A stretch of DNA of 64,000 nt, taken from contig CALGUG010000039.1 in NCBI GenBank assembly GCA_937902315.1, positions 1 to 64,000 of the forward strand, read 5' to 3'. The notes under the pieces were generated by a model, which made no database searches, was not told the origin of the DNA, and was given only the letters and a program-made list of their open reading frames with translations. The position numbers and the translations under genes were made by a program. Shown in pieces: positions 1 through 9,015 of this stretch (position 1 is the first letter of the stretch; each line of letters begins with the position of its first letter). The stretch comes from an uncultured Chloroflexales bacterium. Its GTDB lineage: Bacteria; Chloroflexota; Chloroflexia; Chloroflexales; Chloroflexaceae.

Positions 1-156
1 CGGTGCTTGGGGAGCTGTGCAATATGAACAGGGGTTCTTGCACGGTGCTTGGGGAAGTGTGCACGGTGCTTGGGGAGTTGTGCAATACGAACAGGGGTTC
101 TTGCACGGCGCTTGGGGAGCTGTGCAATACGAACAGGGGTTCTTGCACGACGCTTG
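1..156. repeat. 42-bp tandem repeat (minisatellite)
   Basis: Full 42-bp units lie at 1-42, 64-105 and 106-147, with a 21-bp half unit at 43-63 and a partial unit from 148. Each unit contains CGGTGCTTGGGGAG and AACAGGGGTTCTTGCA. The half unit suggests the array grows or shrinks in 21-bp steps. A reading frame runs through it because 42 is divisible by three, but no ribosome site or known protein supports coding. The array is cut by the window edge. Confidence 0.85.
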
Positions 157-281
157 ATCCATCTCGCGTAGAGCGTGTGGTGATGCGCTTCAGCTTTTAG
201 CGCTAGTCTCTTCTGGGTAGGATAAGGAGAGTGGGCGCTGCCGAGCACGCTCTTGGCCTGTGTATTGGCATCGTGAGGCTG

Positions 282-317
282 AGCGTACCCTTCGACAGGC
301 TCAGGGTACGCTTTTTG
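282..317 (+). repeat. Family C hairpin, terminator-like
   Basis: AGCGTACCC and GGGTACGCT form a 9-bp stem around TTCGACAGGCTCA, followed directly by TTTTT. This copy has the form of an intrinsic terminator on the plus strand, although no complete gene precedes it in the window. Confidence 0.65.
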
Positions 318-499
318 TATATGTGGGCTTCTTGCTTTGGTCTGCCTGCTAAGCGGCTTGGGATGTTGACGATGTATCTTCCAAAGCTCTTAGCGATGTT
401 TGCCATCGCAATGCAGGCTTTGATCTGCTTGGTGCTTGCACTAGGCAGGTCGCAGCGAAGGCGAAGAGAGAAGGGACCTCTGGTTTTGGAGCGGGTATT

Positions 500-556
500 T
501 TATAGCCGAAGGCGGACGCGCTAGAAGTCTTTTTGAGGATAAGGACCTTTCCGCCC
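500..556 (+). repeat. Family A repeat, copy 1
   Basis: The core TAGCCGAAGGCGGACGCG is followed by CTAGAAG and, about 25 bp on, by CCGCC. The outer half is diverged from the other copies. Confidence 0.7.
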
Positions 557-643
557 TATAGATACCTCTCAATCATACAGAAATCGCGCGATCAAGCCTT
601 AAAAAGACTCTGTGACTCTGTGCCTCGTGTGGTGAATAGTGTT

Positions 644-674
644 TTCGTACCCTTCGACAGGCTCAGGGTACGAA
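644..674. repeat. Family C hairpin, copy 2
   Basis: TTCGTACCC and GGGTACGAA pair around the same TTCGACAGGCTCA centre as the copy at 282. The hairpin sits between two copies of GTGAATAGTGTTTT. Confidence 0.7.
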
Positions 675-710
675 TGTGCCGATGCCTCCGTGCTGTGAAT
701 AGTGTTTTGG

Positions 711-1790
711 CTACCTAGCGAGATAGCCGCGCTCGAATTCTTCCAACGAGTCGTAGTATATGACCTTTAGCCCGCTCGCATCGTAGAGTTTGCGATACTC
801 TTGCATCGCTGCGTTGAAGGCGCGCTCGCTGGCGGCCAGATCTTGGCTATCGAAGCCTGTCATCAGGTCGATTGCGGGGATGGCATAGCTGTTGTGCATA
901 TAGTTGTAGAAGTTTTGGCAGCTAGCCATGGTCATCAGCGCGAGGTATGGGTCGTTTGTCTCGCTTGCAAGGCGCAGCTTATTCTTCCAATTCGAGAAGA
1001 TCTCTTCGTAGCTGCCGCGCAGATTGTCGGTTGTGATCTGGGGTCTGCTGTGCAGGCCCTCTTCGATCTGTTGATAGAAGGCTTTGACGCTTTTGAGCAG
1101 CTGGAAGGCGCACTGCTTGAGCGCGTCGAGCGTGATAGCCTGCACAAGGGCGTGGTGCTGCGCCATAAAATCGTCGGGCAGGCGCTGCATGCTGCTGAGC
1201 TCTTGAGGAATGCGGCGTACGCTGCGCGAGATATAGCGCTTGTTTAGCATATAGATCACGAACTCAAGCGAATAAAGCATCTCGGCGGCGGCGTAGCGCG
1301 CTTCGCCTAGCTCGTCGCTCAGGCAGAGATCGGCATAGCGCAGCATGGCCGTATCGAGGTGCGCGCGGATCGCAGAGAGATCGGCTTGGTTTAGCGGGCT
1401 GTCGAGCTTGGCTTTGAGCTTGTCGCGCAGCGCAAGGTAGCGTTGCAAGGTTGCATCATCGTGGCTATAGACGATCTCAAGATCGAGCAGCTTAGTAACG
1501 TAGGGATCCTTGTATTCGGCCTGCTGTTCGAGCTGCTGCCAGGTGGTGCAGTAGATGTCGTGGGCTACCTCGCCCAGTATGAAACAGTGCGAAAGCTTGT
1601 AGCCTTGCTGATCGTTGATCAGTACGCAGAGATCGAGATCGGAGTGTGGGTGAACGTCGCCGCTGTAGAACGAGCCGCAGATGCCGATCAGGGCGAGCGA
1701 GTCGGGGCATTCGCGCTGGGCCTTGGCGATAATAGCGTCGATGATGCGCTGGTTGCGTGCGCGCAGTTGTGCAAGCAGTTCTGGGTCCAT
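711..1790 (-). CDS. Nucleotidyltransferase-fold protein
   Basis: A 359-residue cytosolic protein. Residues 39-53 contain GS followed by DLD, the metal and nucleotide site of the DNA polymerase beta / kanamycin nucleotidyltransferase fold, so it probably moves a nucleotide from an NTP to an acceptor. The remaining 250 or so residues are helical, as in drug- or sugar-modifying transferases of this fold. The acceptor cannot be read from sequence. The start is the ATG at 1790; no strong Shine-Dalgarno is seen. It stands alone, divergent from the MFS gene at 1962. A role in antibiotic modification is possible but unproven. Confidence 0.75.
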   Translation of the reverse strand: MDPELLAQLRARNQRIIDAIIAKAQRECPDSLALIGICGSFYSGDVHPHSDLDLCVLINDQQGYKLSHCFILGEVAHDIYCTTWQQLEQQAEYKDPYVTKLLDLEIVYSHDDATLQRYLALRDKLKAKLDSPLNQADLSAIRAHLDTAMLRYADLCLSDELGEARYAAAEMLYSLEFVIYMLNKRYISRSVRRIPQELSSMQRLPDDFMAQHHALVQAITLDALKQCAFQLLKSVKAFYQQIEEGLHSRPQITTDNLRGSYEEIFSNWKNKLRLASETNDPYLALMTMASCQNFYNYMHNSYAIPAIDLMTGFDSQDLAASERAFNAAMQEYRKLYDASGLKVIYYDSLEEFERGYLAR

Positions 1791-1961
1791 AGTTCTTACT
1801 GTCGTCTGCAGAGTTTGCGATCAGCTCTCATCATACATGCCCTTGCGAAAAGCTACAAGCGCGGATGGTTTGGAGGTTTGGGCTTTTAAGAGTGATGCTA
1901 TAATGGCGAGCGTTTTCCCAAATCGGTTTCTCAATAGTGTTTTACATCGTAGTAGGATTTC

Positions 1962-3212
1962 ATGAACGCAAACCATACCCGTTGGGCGTGTTATACCGGG
2001 TATATAACACAGGCGATTATCAATAATCTCGCCCCACTGCTTTTCATCATCTTCCAAACCCAGTTCGCTATCCCTTATGAACTGCTCGGCCGCTTGATTC
2101 TGCTGAACTTTACGACCCAGCTGATCACCGATATTGTGGCGGTGAAGGTGGTCGACCGTACTGGCTATCGCCCGCCTATGATTCTGGCTCACGTGGTGTC
2201 GGTCTTGGGTTTGATCTCGTTGGGGCTGTTGCCCTCGCTGCTGCCGAGCCCCTACCTTGGCCTGAGCATTGCCGTCATGCTCTGTGCGATCGGCGGCGGC
2301 CTGCTCGAGGTGCTGGTCAGCCCGATCGTCGATGCCTTGCCGATGCCCGAGAAGGGCAAGGCCGCCGCGATGAGCCTGCTCCACTCCTTCTATTGTTGGG
2401 GTCAGGTCGGTGTGGTGCTCGGTACGACCCTGATTCTGGCCGTCTTTGGGCGCGATTGGTGGCAGCTTCTGCCGATTCTATGGGCGATTGTGCCGTTGTT
2501 GAATAGCATCGCCTTTACGCGGGTGCCCTTGCCCGCTACTGTGTCGGAGGAGCAGCGTACCAAGCTGAGCACGCTCTTTGTGAACCCCGCCTTCTTGGCT
2601 GCGTTGCTGTTAATGCTGTGCGCTGGCGCATCGGAGCTGACCATGTCGCAGTGGTCGTCGCTGTTCGCCGAGACATCGCTCGGTTTGCCCAAAGTTTGGG
2701 GCGATATCGCTGGTGCATGTCTGTTTGGGGTCTTTATGGGGATCGGACGCATTGTGTATGGCTTTTGGGGCGAGCGCATTCCGCTGGTTCCGGCCTTGAT
2801 CGGCTGTGGGCTGCTGGCGATCTGCTCCTATCTGCTGACGGTTTTCGCCTCGCTGCCGATGTTTAGCCTGTTGGGCTGCATGCTTTGCGGTTTGGCGGTC
2901 AGTCTCTTCTGGCCGGGCACCTTTAGCCTCGCTGCGCGGCGCTTTCCATTGGGCGGCGCAGCCATGTTCGGCGTCTTGGCGGTGATGGGCGACGCTGGGG
3001 CAGCCTTTGGGCCTTGGTTGGCCGGTGCGGTCGCCGACGCTTCCTTGAGCGGGGCGGGTTTCTTCGGCGGCATCGGCTCGTGGCTGGCCTCCTTGGGCAT
3101 CGATGGGCTGCGCGCTGGCCTGTTTGTGGCGCTGATCTTCCCGATCGCGATTGTGATCACCGCTTGGCTGTATAACTTAGGGCCAAAGCCGCAGGGAGAA
3201 GCGGCTCACTAG
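1962..3212 (+). CDS. MFS transporter
   Basis: A 416-residue integral membrane protein with about 12 hydrophobic segments in two halves joined by a charged loop near residue 190. A DRTGYRPP motif after the second segment corresponds to the MFS loop 2-3 signature. The overall pattern resembles the sugar-permease (FucP-like) branch, but the substrate is unknown. An extended -10 (TGCTATAAT, TATAAT at 1899-1904) lies upstream and a clear intrinsic terminator follows, so it is probably monocistronic. Confidence 0.85.
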   Translation: MNANHTRWACYTGYITQAIINNLAPLLFIIFQTQFAIPYELLGRLILLNFTTQLITDIVAVKVVDRTGYRPPMILAHVVSVLGLISLGLLPSLLPSPYLGLSIAVMLCAIGGGLLEVLVSPIVDALPMPEKGKAAAMSLLHSFYCWGQVGVVLGTTLILAVFGRDWWQLLPILWAIVPLLNSIAFTRVPLPATVSEEQRTKLSTLFVNPAFLAALLLMLCAGASELTMSQWSSLFAETSLGLPKVWGDIAGACLFGVFMGIGRIVYGFWGERIPLVPALIGCGLLAICSYLLTVFASLPMFSLLGCMLCGLAVSLFWPGTFSLAARRFPLGGAAMFGVLAVMGDAGAAFGPWLAGAVADASLSGAGFFGGIGSWLASLGIDGLRAGLFVALIFPIAIVITAWLYNLGPKPQGEAAH

Positions 3213-3238
3213 ACCTGCTTTAGGCTTCTCCAATCAAG

Positions 3239-3275
3239 AGCGATACTGGAACTAGGCTGTCCAGTATCGCTTTTT
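3239..3275 (+). terminator. Intrinsic terminator of the MFS gene
   Basis: AGCGATACTGGA and TCCAGTATCGCT form a perfect 12-bp stem with a 9-nt loop, followed by a T run. Confidence 0.92.
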
Positions 3276-3633
3276 GTGTTACGGCTTCCTTCAAGCTCGT
3301 TTCATGATGGGGCCAACTCGCGGTCCAGATCAAAGATCCATTGCTTGCCAGCGAGAGCTCGCTGGACTTGACCACTTGCTTATGTTGAAACAGGAGCGCT
3401 GGTTGTTGGAAGAGTTTCTCTTGATATGACGATGCCCGTGAGTTGGAGTGCGGCGATCCTTGATGGCTTGGTTCGTTTGCGTGTTGGCTGAATTACTGTA
3501 TGATAGATTTGATTTCCTATCCGATACAGTCTATCAGTGTGTGCTTTTTGCAAGGAGATGCCGCTCGAACGATCGAGTTTGGTAGCTCACTTGCATGCTG
3601 CAGATTGATGGAGCCGAGCAGAAGGATTGTTGC
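3276..3633. promoter_or_regulatory. Leader region between two MFS genes
   Basis: No gene is seen. It contains the palindrome CCAGCGAG-AG-CTCGCTGG at 3348-3365, a weak promoter-like pair TTGCGT-N16-TATGAT at 3477-3504, and a spaced inverted repeat TGATAGA-N22-TCTATCA at 3501-3536. Confidence 0.4.
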
Positions 3634-4860
3634 ATGTCGAGCCCTCAGTATCTTAGTCGCAAACTCACCGCCAATTATGCTCTGATCCAAAGTATTTCCA
3701 ATATGGGCTACTGCTGCGTTGTCTATTTCGCAGCGGTTTTTTTGCTTTCGCGCGGCTTTAGTAATGCAGAAGTCGGCGTGACCCTAGCGATCGGCAGCGC
3801 TGTGACGCTGCTCGCTCAGCCCTTTATCGCCGCCTTCGCTGATCGAACGCAACGACTAAGCTTGAGCCAGATTATCGCTGGCTTTTTGTTGTTGTGCCTC
3901 TTGCTTGGTCTGTTGTTGCTGCTAACACCGACCCTGCTTGTCATAACAGCGATCCTCTACATCTTGTTGACCTGCGCTTATAGCTGCCAAGTGCCGCTGA
4001 TCACTTCCATGGCCATGGAGCATGTCAACGCTGGCACGCCGCTCAACTTTAGCCTTGCGCGCGGGGTCGGCTCCTTTGCGTTTGCAGCGCTGGCTTTGCT
4101 TGTGGGCATCCTAAGCGACCAGTACGGCGGATGGATCGTCGTGGCGATCGGTATGGCGGTCAGCCTTGTGGGCATGGTGCTGGTGTTGCGCTTTCCGAGC
4201 GCTCAGCGTGGCGAGCTGACGCAGGTGCGCCCCGAGGCTGAAGCAGTGAGTTTTGGTCTGTTTATGCGCCAAAATAAGCTCTTTATGGCGCTGGTGGGCA
4301 GTGTTGCCCTGCTCTACTTCTCGCACATTCTGATCAGCACCTACGCGATCCAGATCATCAACCGCGTGGGCGGCACAAGCAGCGATTTAGGGATCGCATC
4401 GGCGATCAGCGGCTTTCTCGAGCTGCCAGCCATGGCGCTCTTCCCCCTGATTATGAAGCGCATCAAGCGGGTCGGCACGATCTTTGTCTGGTCGAGCTTC
4501 TTCTTGGTGCTGAAGACCTTGGTCACAATGTTAGCTCCCAACGTTGCTTGGATCTATGTCGCGCAGTGTTTGCAGTTTTTCGCTTTCGCGATGTTTATTC
4601 CTGCCTCGGTCTACTATGTGAACGAGGTGATTTACGGCGCCAATAAGGTCAAGGGCCAGACCAGTATGGTGCTTGGAATGGGCATCAGCGGTATGCTTGG
4701 TAACTTTTTGGGCGGCATAATGCTTGACACCAGCGGCGGGGTTGGCTTTATGCTAAGCGTGGGTCTAGCGGTCTCGACGATCGGGCTTGTGCTGGTTGTG
4801 CTCTTTGTCAAGCAGATCGATGCGCGTAACTCGCTGGCCCACGTTGAAGCGACCGCCTAG
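3634..4860 (+). CDS. MFS transporter, LacY/PPP-like
   Basis: A 408-residue 12-segment membrane carrier. The chosen ATG is preceded by GAAGGA seven bases upstream; an in-frame ATG at 3595 would add 13 residues and has no such site. The short loops, the FADRTQR motif after the second segment and the FLELPAM region in the second half recall the MFS_1-like/nucleoside-sugar branch that includes LacY. The protein is not closely similar to the MFS carrier just upstream, so this is not a recent duplication. The substrate is unknown. Confidence 0.82.
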   Translation: MSSPQYLSRKLTANYALIQSISNMGYCCVVYFAAVFLLSRGFSNAEVGVTLAIGSAVTLLAQPFIAAFADRTQRLSLSQIIAGFLLLCLLLGLLLLLTPTLLVITAILYILLTCAYSCQVPLITSMAMEHVNAGTPLNFSLARGVGSFAFAALALLVGILSDQYGGWIVVAIGMAVSLVGMVLVLRFPSAQRGELTQVRPEAEAVSFGLFMRQNKLFMALVGSVALLYFSHILISTYAIQIINRVGGTSSDLGIASAISGFLELPAMALFPLIMKRIKRVGTIFVWSSFFLVLKTLVTMLAPNVAWIYVAQCLQFFAFAMFIPASVYYVNEVIYGANKVKGQTSMVLGMGISGMLGNFLGGIMLDTSGGVGFMLSVGLAVSTIGLVLVVLFVKQIDARNSLAHVEATA

Positions 4861-5083
4861 GTTCATTTCAATAGTTGGCGTTAAGGCCCCTTTGATATGA
4901 CATCGGAGCTTGGTGTGTCTATATGACTGTTAGTATTGTAACATTCATCAAACAGATCATAATCCCTCACTCACCCTCATCACGCTCGCTCGGCGCATCG
5001 GTTACACTAGCGTGGTTGGCCAGACTGGTATGGCTGTTCGATTGATGCGAGCGATAGACAAAGCTCGTCAAGAGGTCAATACA

Positions 5084-5611
5084 ATGTTTTCGATCGAGAG
5101 TTTGGTGTGGTCGTTTCCGCTGGTGTTTATGCTGCACGATCTAGAAGAGATCATTATGGTGCGGCCTTGGCTAGACCGCGAAGCTGAGCGTCTGCGCCAG
5201 CGCTTTCCGGGCTTCGCCGATCGCTTCCTACACCAATTCCGTAACCTGACGACTTCGGGTTTTGCGCTGGCGGTCACTGAAGAGTTTGTGCTGTTTGTGC
5301 TGCTGTGTCTGGCCTGTCTGTATTGGCAAGCCTATACGCTTTGGGCGGCGGTATTGGTCGCCTTTTTTATCCATTTTCTGATGCATATCGGGCAATTTCT
5401 GCTCTATCGGCGCTATATTCCCGGGTTGATCACGACTCTTTTGGGGAGTATCTACTCGCTCTGGGCTTTAGCGCTCTGTTATGATTTGGGTTGGCTGGAA
5501 TGGCCGAAGATTGCTATCTTGAGTGCGCTAAGCCTTTTGGCTATGCTGCTCAACCTGTTTTTCGCTCACTTTTTGGCTGGTCGCTTCGATGCTTGGCTGA
5601 GGAGCCGTTAG
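5084..5611 (+). CDS. HXXEE-motif membrane protein
   Basis: About 175 residues with four or five hydrophobic segments. An N-terminal HDLEE motif (His-x-x-Glu-Glu), followed later by TEEF and HFLMHIGQ, matches the family of uncharacterised HXXEE proteins. The conserved His and Glu residues beside membrane segments hint at a metal site or intramembrane enzyme, but no function is established. The ATG at 5084 has AAGAGGT upstream and is preferred over 5012. It precedes the ABC operon by 88 bp. Confidence 0.75.
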   Translation: MFSIESLVWSFPLVFMLHDLEEIIMVRPWLDREAERLRQRFPGFADRFLHQFRNLTTSGFALAVTEEFVLFVLLCLACLYWQAYTLWAAVLVAFFIHFLMHIGQFLLYRRYIPGLITTLLGSIYSLWALALCYDLGWLEWPKIAILSALSLLAMLLNLFFAHFLAGRFDAWLRSR

Positions 5612-5699
5612 CTGCTTAGAGATCGCTCGTTCTCTTCATTGGGTCGATTAGATCGCTTGGCTGCTTTGAATTTTGGGCCTTCGCTAGAAAGGAATTCCC

Positions 5700-6548
5700 A
5701 TGATTCGTGTTAGTCGAGTGTACCATGACTACAGTGGCAAAGGGCAGTATGCCGTCGCCGATATTTCGTTCACGGTCGAGCCTGGGAAGATTTTTGGATT
5801 TCTGGGGCCGTCCGGTGCTGGAAAGTCGACGGTGCAAAACTTGATGACGGGTTTGCTCCCTTTGCAACAAGGGGAGATATATTACGAGGATACTCCGGTT
5901 CAGGCCTTACCGAGCCAGTTCTTTAATCAGGTTGGCGTCTCGTTTGAGCAACCGAACGTCTTCCCGACCCTTACGGGCTACGAGAATCTGCGTTATTACG
6001 CGGCTCTCTTTGCGCTGCCCACAATTGAGCCAATGCGGTTGCTAGAACGGGTGGGCCTGCGTGATGCGGCTCACAAAAAGGCGGCCGAGTATTCGAAGGG
6101 TATGCGCCAACGCTTGACCTTGGCGCGCGCACTGATCAATCGACCGCGCTACCTGTTTTTAGATGAGCCGACCAGTGGACTCGACCCAGCCACAGCCGCC
6201 GAGATCCGGGAGCTTATTCGGGAACAGGCCCAAAATGGGGCGGCGATCTTTCTCACCACCCATCATATGGAGCTGGCCGACTCGCTCTGCGATACGGTAG
6301 CTTTTCTGTTTGAAGGGCGTATTGCAGCAATGGATACGCCCGAAAACCTAAAGCGCCTCTATGGCAAACGCCAAGTGCATGTGGTCTATGCCGAGCAGGG
6401 CGAGGAGCGAACACGAACCTTTGCGCTGGAAGAGCGCCATGCATTGGCGGCATTCCTCGAACAAGTTGAGCCGATCAAGATCCACTCTCAGGAAGCTAGC
6501 CTCGAAGCGATCTTTTTGCGCGTCACGGGGAAGGGGCTCACGCTATGA
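5700..6548 (+). CDS. ABC exporter ATP-binding protein
   Basis: A 282-residue ATPase of an ABC-2 type exporter. Walker A GPSGAGKST lies at residues 36-44, the signature SKGMRQR near 131, and Walker B LFLDEP with the D-loop near 151-162, all intact. AAAGGAAT upstream of the ATG is the ribosome site. It overlaps the next permease gene by four bases (ATGA), so the three genes form a translationally coupled operon. The paired-permease layout resembles drug-export systems such as the mycobacterial fluoroquinolone exporter; the substrate here is unknown. Confidence 0.92.
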   Translation: MIRVSRVYHDYSGKGQYAVADISFTVEPGKIFGFLGPSGAGKSTVQNLMTGLLPLQQGEIYYEDTPVQALPSQFFNQVGVSFEQPNVFPTLTGYENLRYYAALFALPTIEPMRLLERVGLRDAAHKKAAEYSKGMRQRLTLARALINRPRYLFLDEPTSGLDPATAAEIRELIREQAQNGAAIFLTTHHMELADSLCDTVAFLFEGRIAAMDTPENLKRLYGKRQVHVVYAEQGEERTRTFALEERHALAAFLEQVEPIKIHSQEASLEAIFLRVTGKGLTL

Positions 6549-7522
6549 ACGCTCTATTGGCTCTGATGCTTCAGGATTGCAAGCGGCTGCTATCAAATGC
6601 CCTGTTTTGGGTGATCAGCGTTACGCTGCTTGCTATCGTTCTGTTGGTGAACTTCGCGCTGCCCAAGAGCCTCCTCCCCGAAACAGCGCGGATCGTGACT
6701 TTCCAAACGACTCCAAAGATCCCCGCCGAGCCGCTGCAAAACGAAGCCGAACTCTATCGCTTGGTGGCAGAAGAGCGAGCGATCGGGCTGATCGGAGCGC
6801 CCGATGGCAGCATAAGGGTGGTGCATTCGGGGATCTCGGAGAAGATTGTGCGGGCCTTGATACTGCAGGCCTACGCGCAAGAGGCGGATCTGGATATGGC
6901 TGTTGTAACGTTGGTAGCCGATAAGGGCGAAATACCCTTCAATCTGCGCGTGCTGCCTATGTTTATCTGCTTCGAGGCATTAGTGATCGGCTTTATTCTG
7001 GGAGGTGCTCTGCTGTTGGCCGAGAAAGAGTGCGGCGTGATCCGAGCGCTGCGCATCTCGCCCATGGGCGTCGACCGCTATATGCTGGCAAAAACCCTGC
7101 TCTTTAGCCTGATTGGCATCGTCTATGCGGGCTTGATGGTCGTTTTTTGCATTGGGCTTCAAGTGGCCTGGCTGCCTTTCGTCTTGCTGAGTTTTCTTGG
7201 GGCCGCGCTGTTTGCATTGCTCGGGCTCGTGTTTGCAGCGCCGTTTCGCGATATGAACAGCTGGTTTTTCTCTATGGCTGTGTTGCTATCGTTGAATATG
7301 TTGCCTGCCGCTGCCTATGCCGCGCCCTCGTTTTTTCCTCGCTGGCTGCGATTTATCCCCTCTTACACGCTGATTAGCGCTTACGAAAAGATCCTGTTCG
7401 ATATCGGGGAATCGATCGTGCCCGCCGTGCTGAATGTAAGCGTTTGGTGCGTTTGCATCTATCTTATCGGTCGTGTTTGGCTCAACAAGATCCTGTTTAG
7501 AAGACAGAAAGTCTTTGTATGA
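6545..7522 (+). CDS. ABC-2 exporter permease
   Basis: A 325-residue membrane subunit: one N-terminal membrane helix, an extracytoplasmic domain of about 100 residues, then five or six C-terminal helices, the usual ABC-2 pattern. It overlaps both the ATPase gene before it and the second permease after it by four bases. It presumably pairs with the permease at 7519 as a heterodimer on an ATPase dimer. Confidence 0.88.
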   Translation: MNALLALMLQDCKRLLSNALFWVISVTLLAIVLLVNFALPKSLLPETARIVTFQTTPKIPAEPLQNEAELYRLVAEERAIGLIGAPDGSIRVVHSGISEKIVRALILQAYAQEADLDMAVVTLVADKGEIPFNLRVLPMFICFEALVIGFILGGALLLAEKECGVIRALRISPMGVDRYMLAKTLLFSLIGIVYAGLMVVFCIGLQVAWLPFVLLSFLGAALFALLGLVFAAPFRDMNSWFFSMAVLLSLNMLPAAAYAAPSFFPRWLRFIPSYTLISAYEKILFDIGESIVPAVLNVSVWCVCIYLIGRVWLNKILFRRQKVFV

Positions 7523-8526
7523 AGGCATTGCTTGTAAGCATGCAGCGTGAATTCACTCTGTTGTTGCGAAATGGCATTTCTGTTTATATGTTGTTGGCCC
7601 CGGCGATCTTGGCGCTGATCTTTATGGCTGTGTTTGGCACATTGCAAAACGTTGCGCTTCCCTTGGTGGTCGATCATTCTGTGCCAGCTGAGCTTGTAGG
7701 GCAGCTTTCGAGCGTCGCGCAGCTCGAACAGGTCGCAGATCTGGCCAGTCTGCAGAGACGAGTCGCGGCGCCCGATGCGGTTGCAGGGCTCAGCTTCAGC
7801 GATCAGCAGCTGCTCTTGATCGTTGAAGGCAACGAGCCCGCCGATTTCATTGACGAGATGCAAGCCTTTGTGCGGGCAGCGGCTGCCGCAGAGGATACGA
7901 TCCCGACCTATAGCAGCGAGCGGATTAGCGCAAGGCCGCCCTTGGTCTACGAGCTTTCGCTTGTCTGTATTTTCCTGCTGGCTCTTTTTATCGGTGGAGC
8001 TTGTTTAGGCTTGAACGGGGTGAACGAGCGCGAGCACGGGCTGCTTCTGGCCTTTGCGGTCAGCCCAATGAAGCTTGCGACCTATGTAGTGGCCAAGCTG
8101 ATCGCTGCGGTGCTGCTTGGAGCGCTCAGCTCTGCGGTCTGCGCGTTGATTATCGGTCGAGCTGAACAGGCTTTGCTGTTCGCAGTCGTGGCGGCCTGCA
8201 GCATCTTCGTCACGGGAATGATTGTCTTCCTGCTTATGGGCTTTGCCAACAACGATGTAGCGGCCATAGGAGTGCTCAAAATCATTATGCCGCTCTTTTC
8301 GGTCGTAGGCCTATCGGCGGCCTTTGTGCCAGAAGCGTGGCATAGGCTCTATTACGTTCTGCCGCTCTATTGGCAGTATCGCGCGATCGCAGCACTGATT
8401 AACAGCAGTCCGGTCGGCTTCTTTTTGACGATGTTGTTTCTAACCAGTCTGCCTTGGTTTTTGCTGGTTGTCTGGCGCTTTATTAAGCAGACCGAGTTTC
8501 GCAGGCGTTTGACAAACTCCATTTGA
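7519..8526 (+). CDS. Second ABC-2 exporter permease
   Basis: A 335-residue protein with the same layout as the preceding permease (one N-terminal helix, extracytoplasmic segment, six C-terminal helices) but low sequence similarity. This fits a heterodimeric channel. It is the last gene of the ATPase-permease-permease operon. No clean terminator follows; a family A repeat starts about 55 bp downstream. Confidence 0.88.
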   Translation: MKALLVSMQREFTLLLRNGISVYMLLAPAILALIFMAVFGTLQNVALPLVVDHSVPAELVGQLSSVAQLEQVADLASLQRRVAAPDAVAGLSFSDQQLLLIVEGNEPADFIDEMQAFVRAAAAAEDTIPTYSSERISARPPLVYELSLVCIFLLALFIGGACLGLNGVNEREHGLLLAFAVSPMKLATYVVAKLIAAVLLGALSSAVCALIIGRAEQALLFAVVAACSIFVTGMIVFLLMGFANNDVAAIGVLKIIMPLFSVVGLSAAFVPEAWHRLYYVLPLYWQYRAIAALINSSPVGFFLTMLFLTSLPWFLLVVWRFIKQTEFRRRLTNSI

Positions 8527-8582
8527 TCGCTTTCGATCCTGGTTCCCAATCTGCTTGTTCACTTCAGGCGCTTTATTAGCTT

Positions 8583-8638
8583 GGCGGAGAGATCCTAACC
8601 TTCCATTCGGCTTCTAGCGCGTCCGCCTCCGGCTATCA
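8583..8638 (-). repeat. Family A repeat, copy 2
   Basis: A full-length copy starting GGCGGA and ending with TCCGCC plus TCCGGCTATCA. GGCGGA and TCCGCC can pair as the base of a stem. Confidence 0.85.
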
Positions 8639-8851
8639 AATGGGCTAAGGAGCCTCCCCATCCCTCTGCTCTCGCGCAAGCGGAAGCAGAGTAGGCGCTT
8701 TCTTTTTCCTAAAACGCTCTCATTGCACAACCGCATGATTACTTGCTCTCTTTTTCGCATTTGGCAGAGCAGAACGAGACTTGGCTAGTACAGTAGGCAG
8801 ATCGCGATGAAGGCTGCGAAACGCTTTACGGCCTGGATGGGAGAACAGGAT

Positions 8852-8910
8852 GTTGATAGCCGAAGGCGGACGCGGTGAGGACCGCATGAGGGCTAGAAGC
8901 CTCTCCGCCA
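8852..8910 (+). repeat. Family A repeat, copy 3
   Basis: The core TGATAGCCGAAGGCGGACGCG-like end is present, but the middle (GTGAGGACCGCATGAGGG) differs from other copies, suggesting a local rearrangement of the loop segment. Confidence 0.75.
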
Positions 8911-8954
8911 GATGAATGAACAGAGCGAGCGGCGAAAAGCTTTTTCAGGCAAGC

Positions 8955-8988
8955 AAAAGAGCGCTAGGTTCTCTGACCAGCGCTCTTT
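8955..8988 (-). terminator. Terminator of the sugar ABC operon
   Basis: AAAGAGCGCT and AGCGCTCTTT form a 10-bp stem with a 13-nt loop. Read on the minus strand it ends in TTTT and lies about 30 bases after the stop of the permease at 9016. Confidence 0.8.
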
Positions 8989-9015
8989 GGTTTGACATAA
9001 TGGTTTGAGGCGATG

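Larger units (their letters stand above)
157..710. other. Gene-free repeat-rich stretch
   Basis: No credible gene is visible. The stretch holds two family C hairpins, one family A repeat, a degenerate family E hairpin near 424-455, and a direct repeat: CTGTGCCTCGTG-like text followed by GTGAATAGTGTTTT at about 620-645 and again at about 686-709, bracketing the second family C hairpin. Confidence 0.6.
8527..8954. other. Gene-free stretch with two opposed family A repeats
   Basis: Two family A copies lie head to head about 215 bp apart, with a purine-rich CTCTGCTCTCGCGCAAGCGG-type imperfect hairpin near 8672 between them. No open frame has a ribosome site or recognisable product. Confidence 0.55.

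Noticed and set aside
3..200. Peptide encoded by the minisatellite
   Set aside because: An open frame is expected when a 42-bp unit lacks stops. Nothing else suggests translation.
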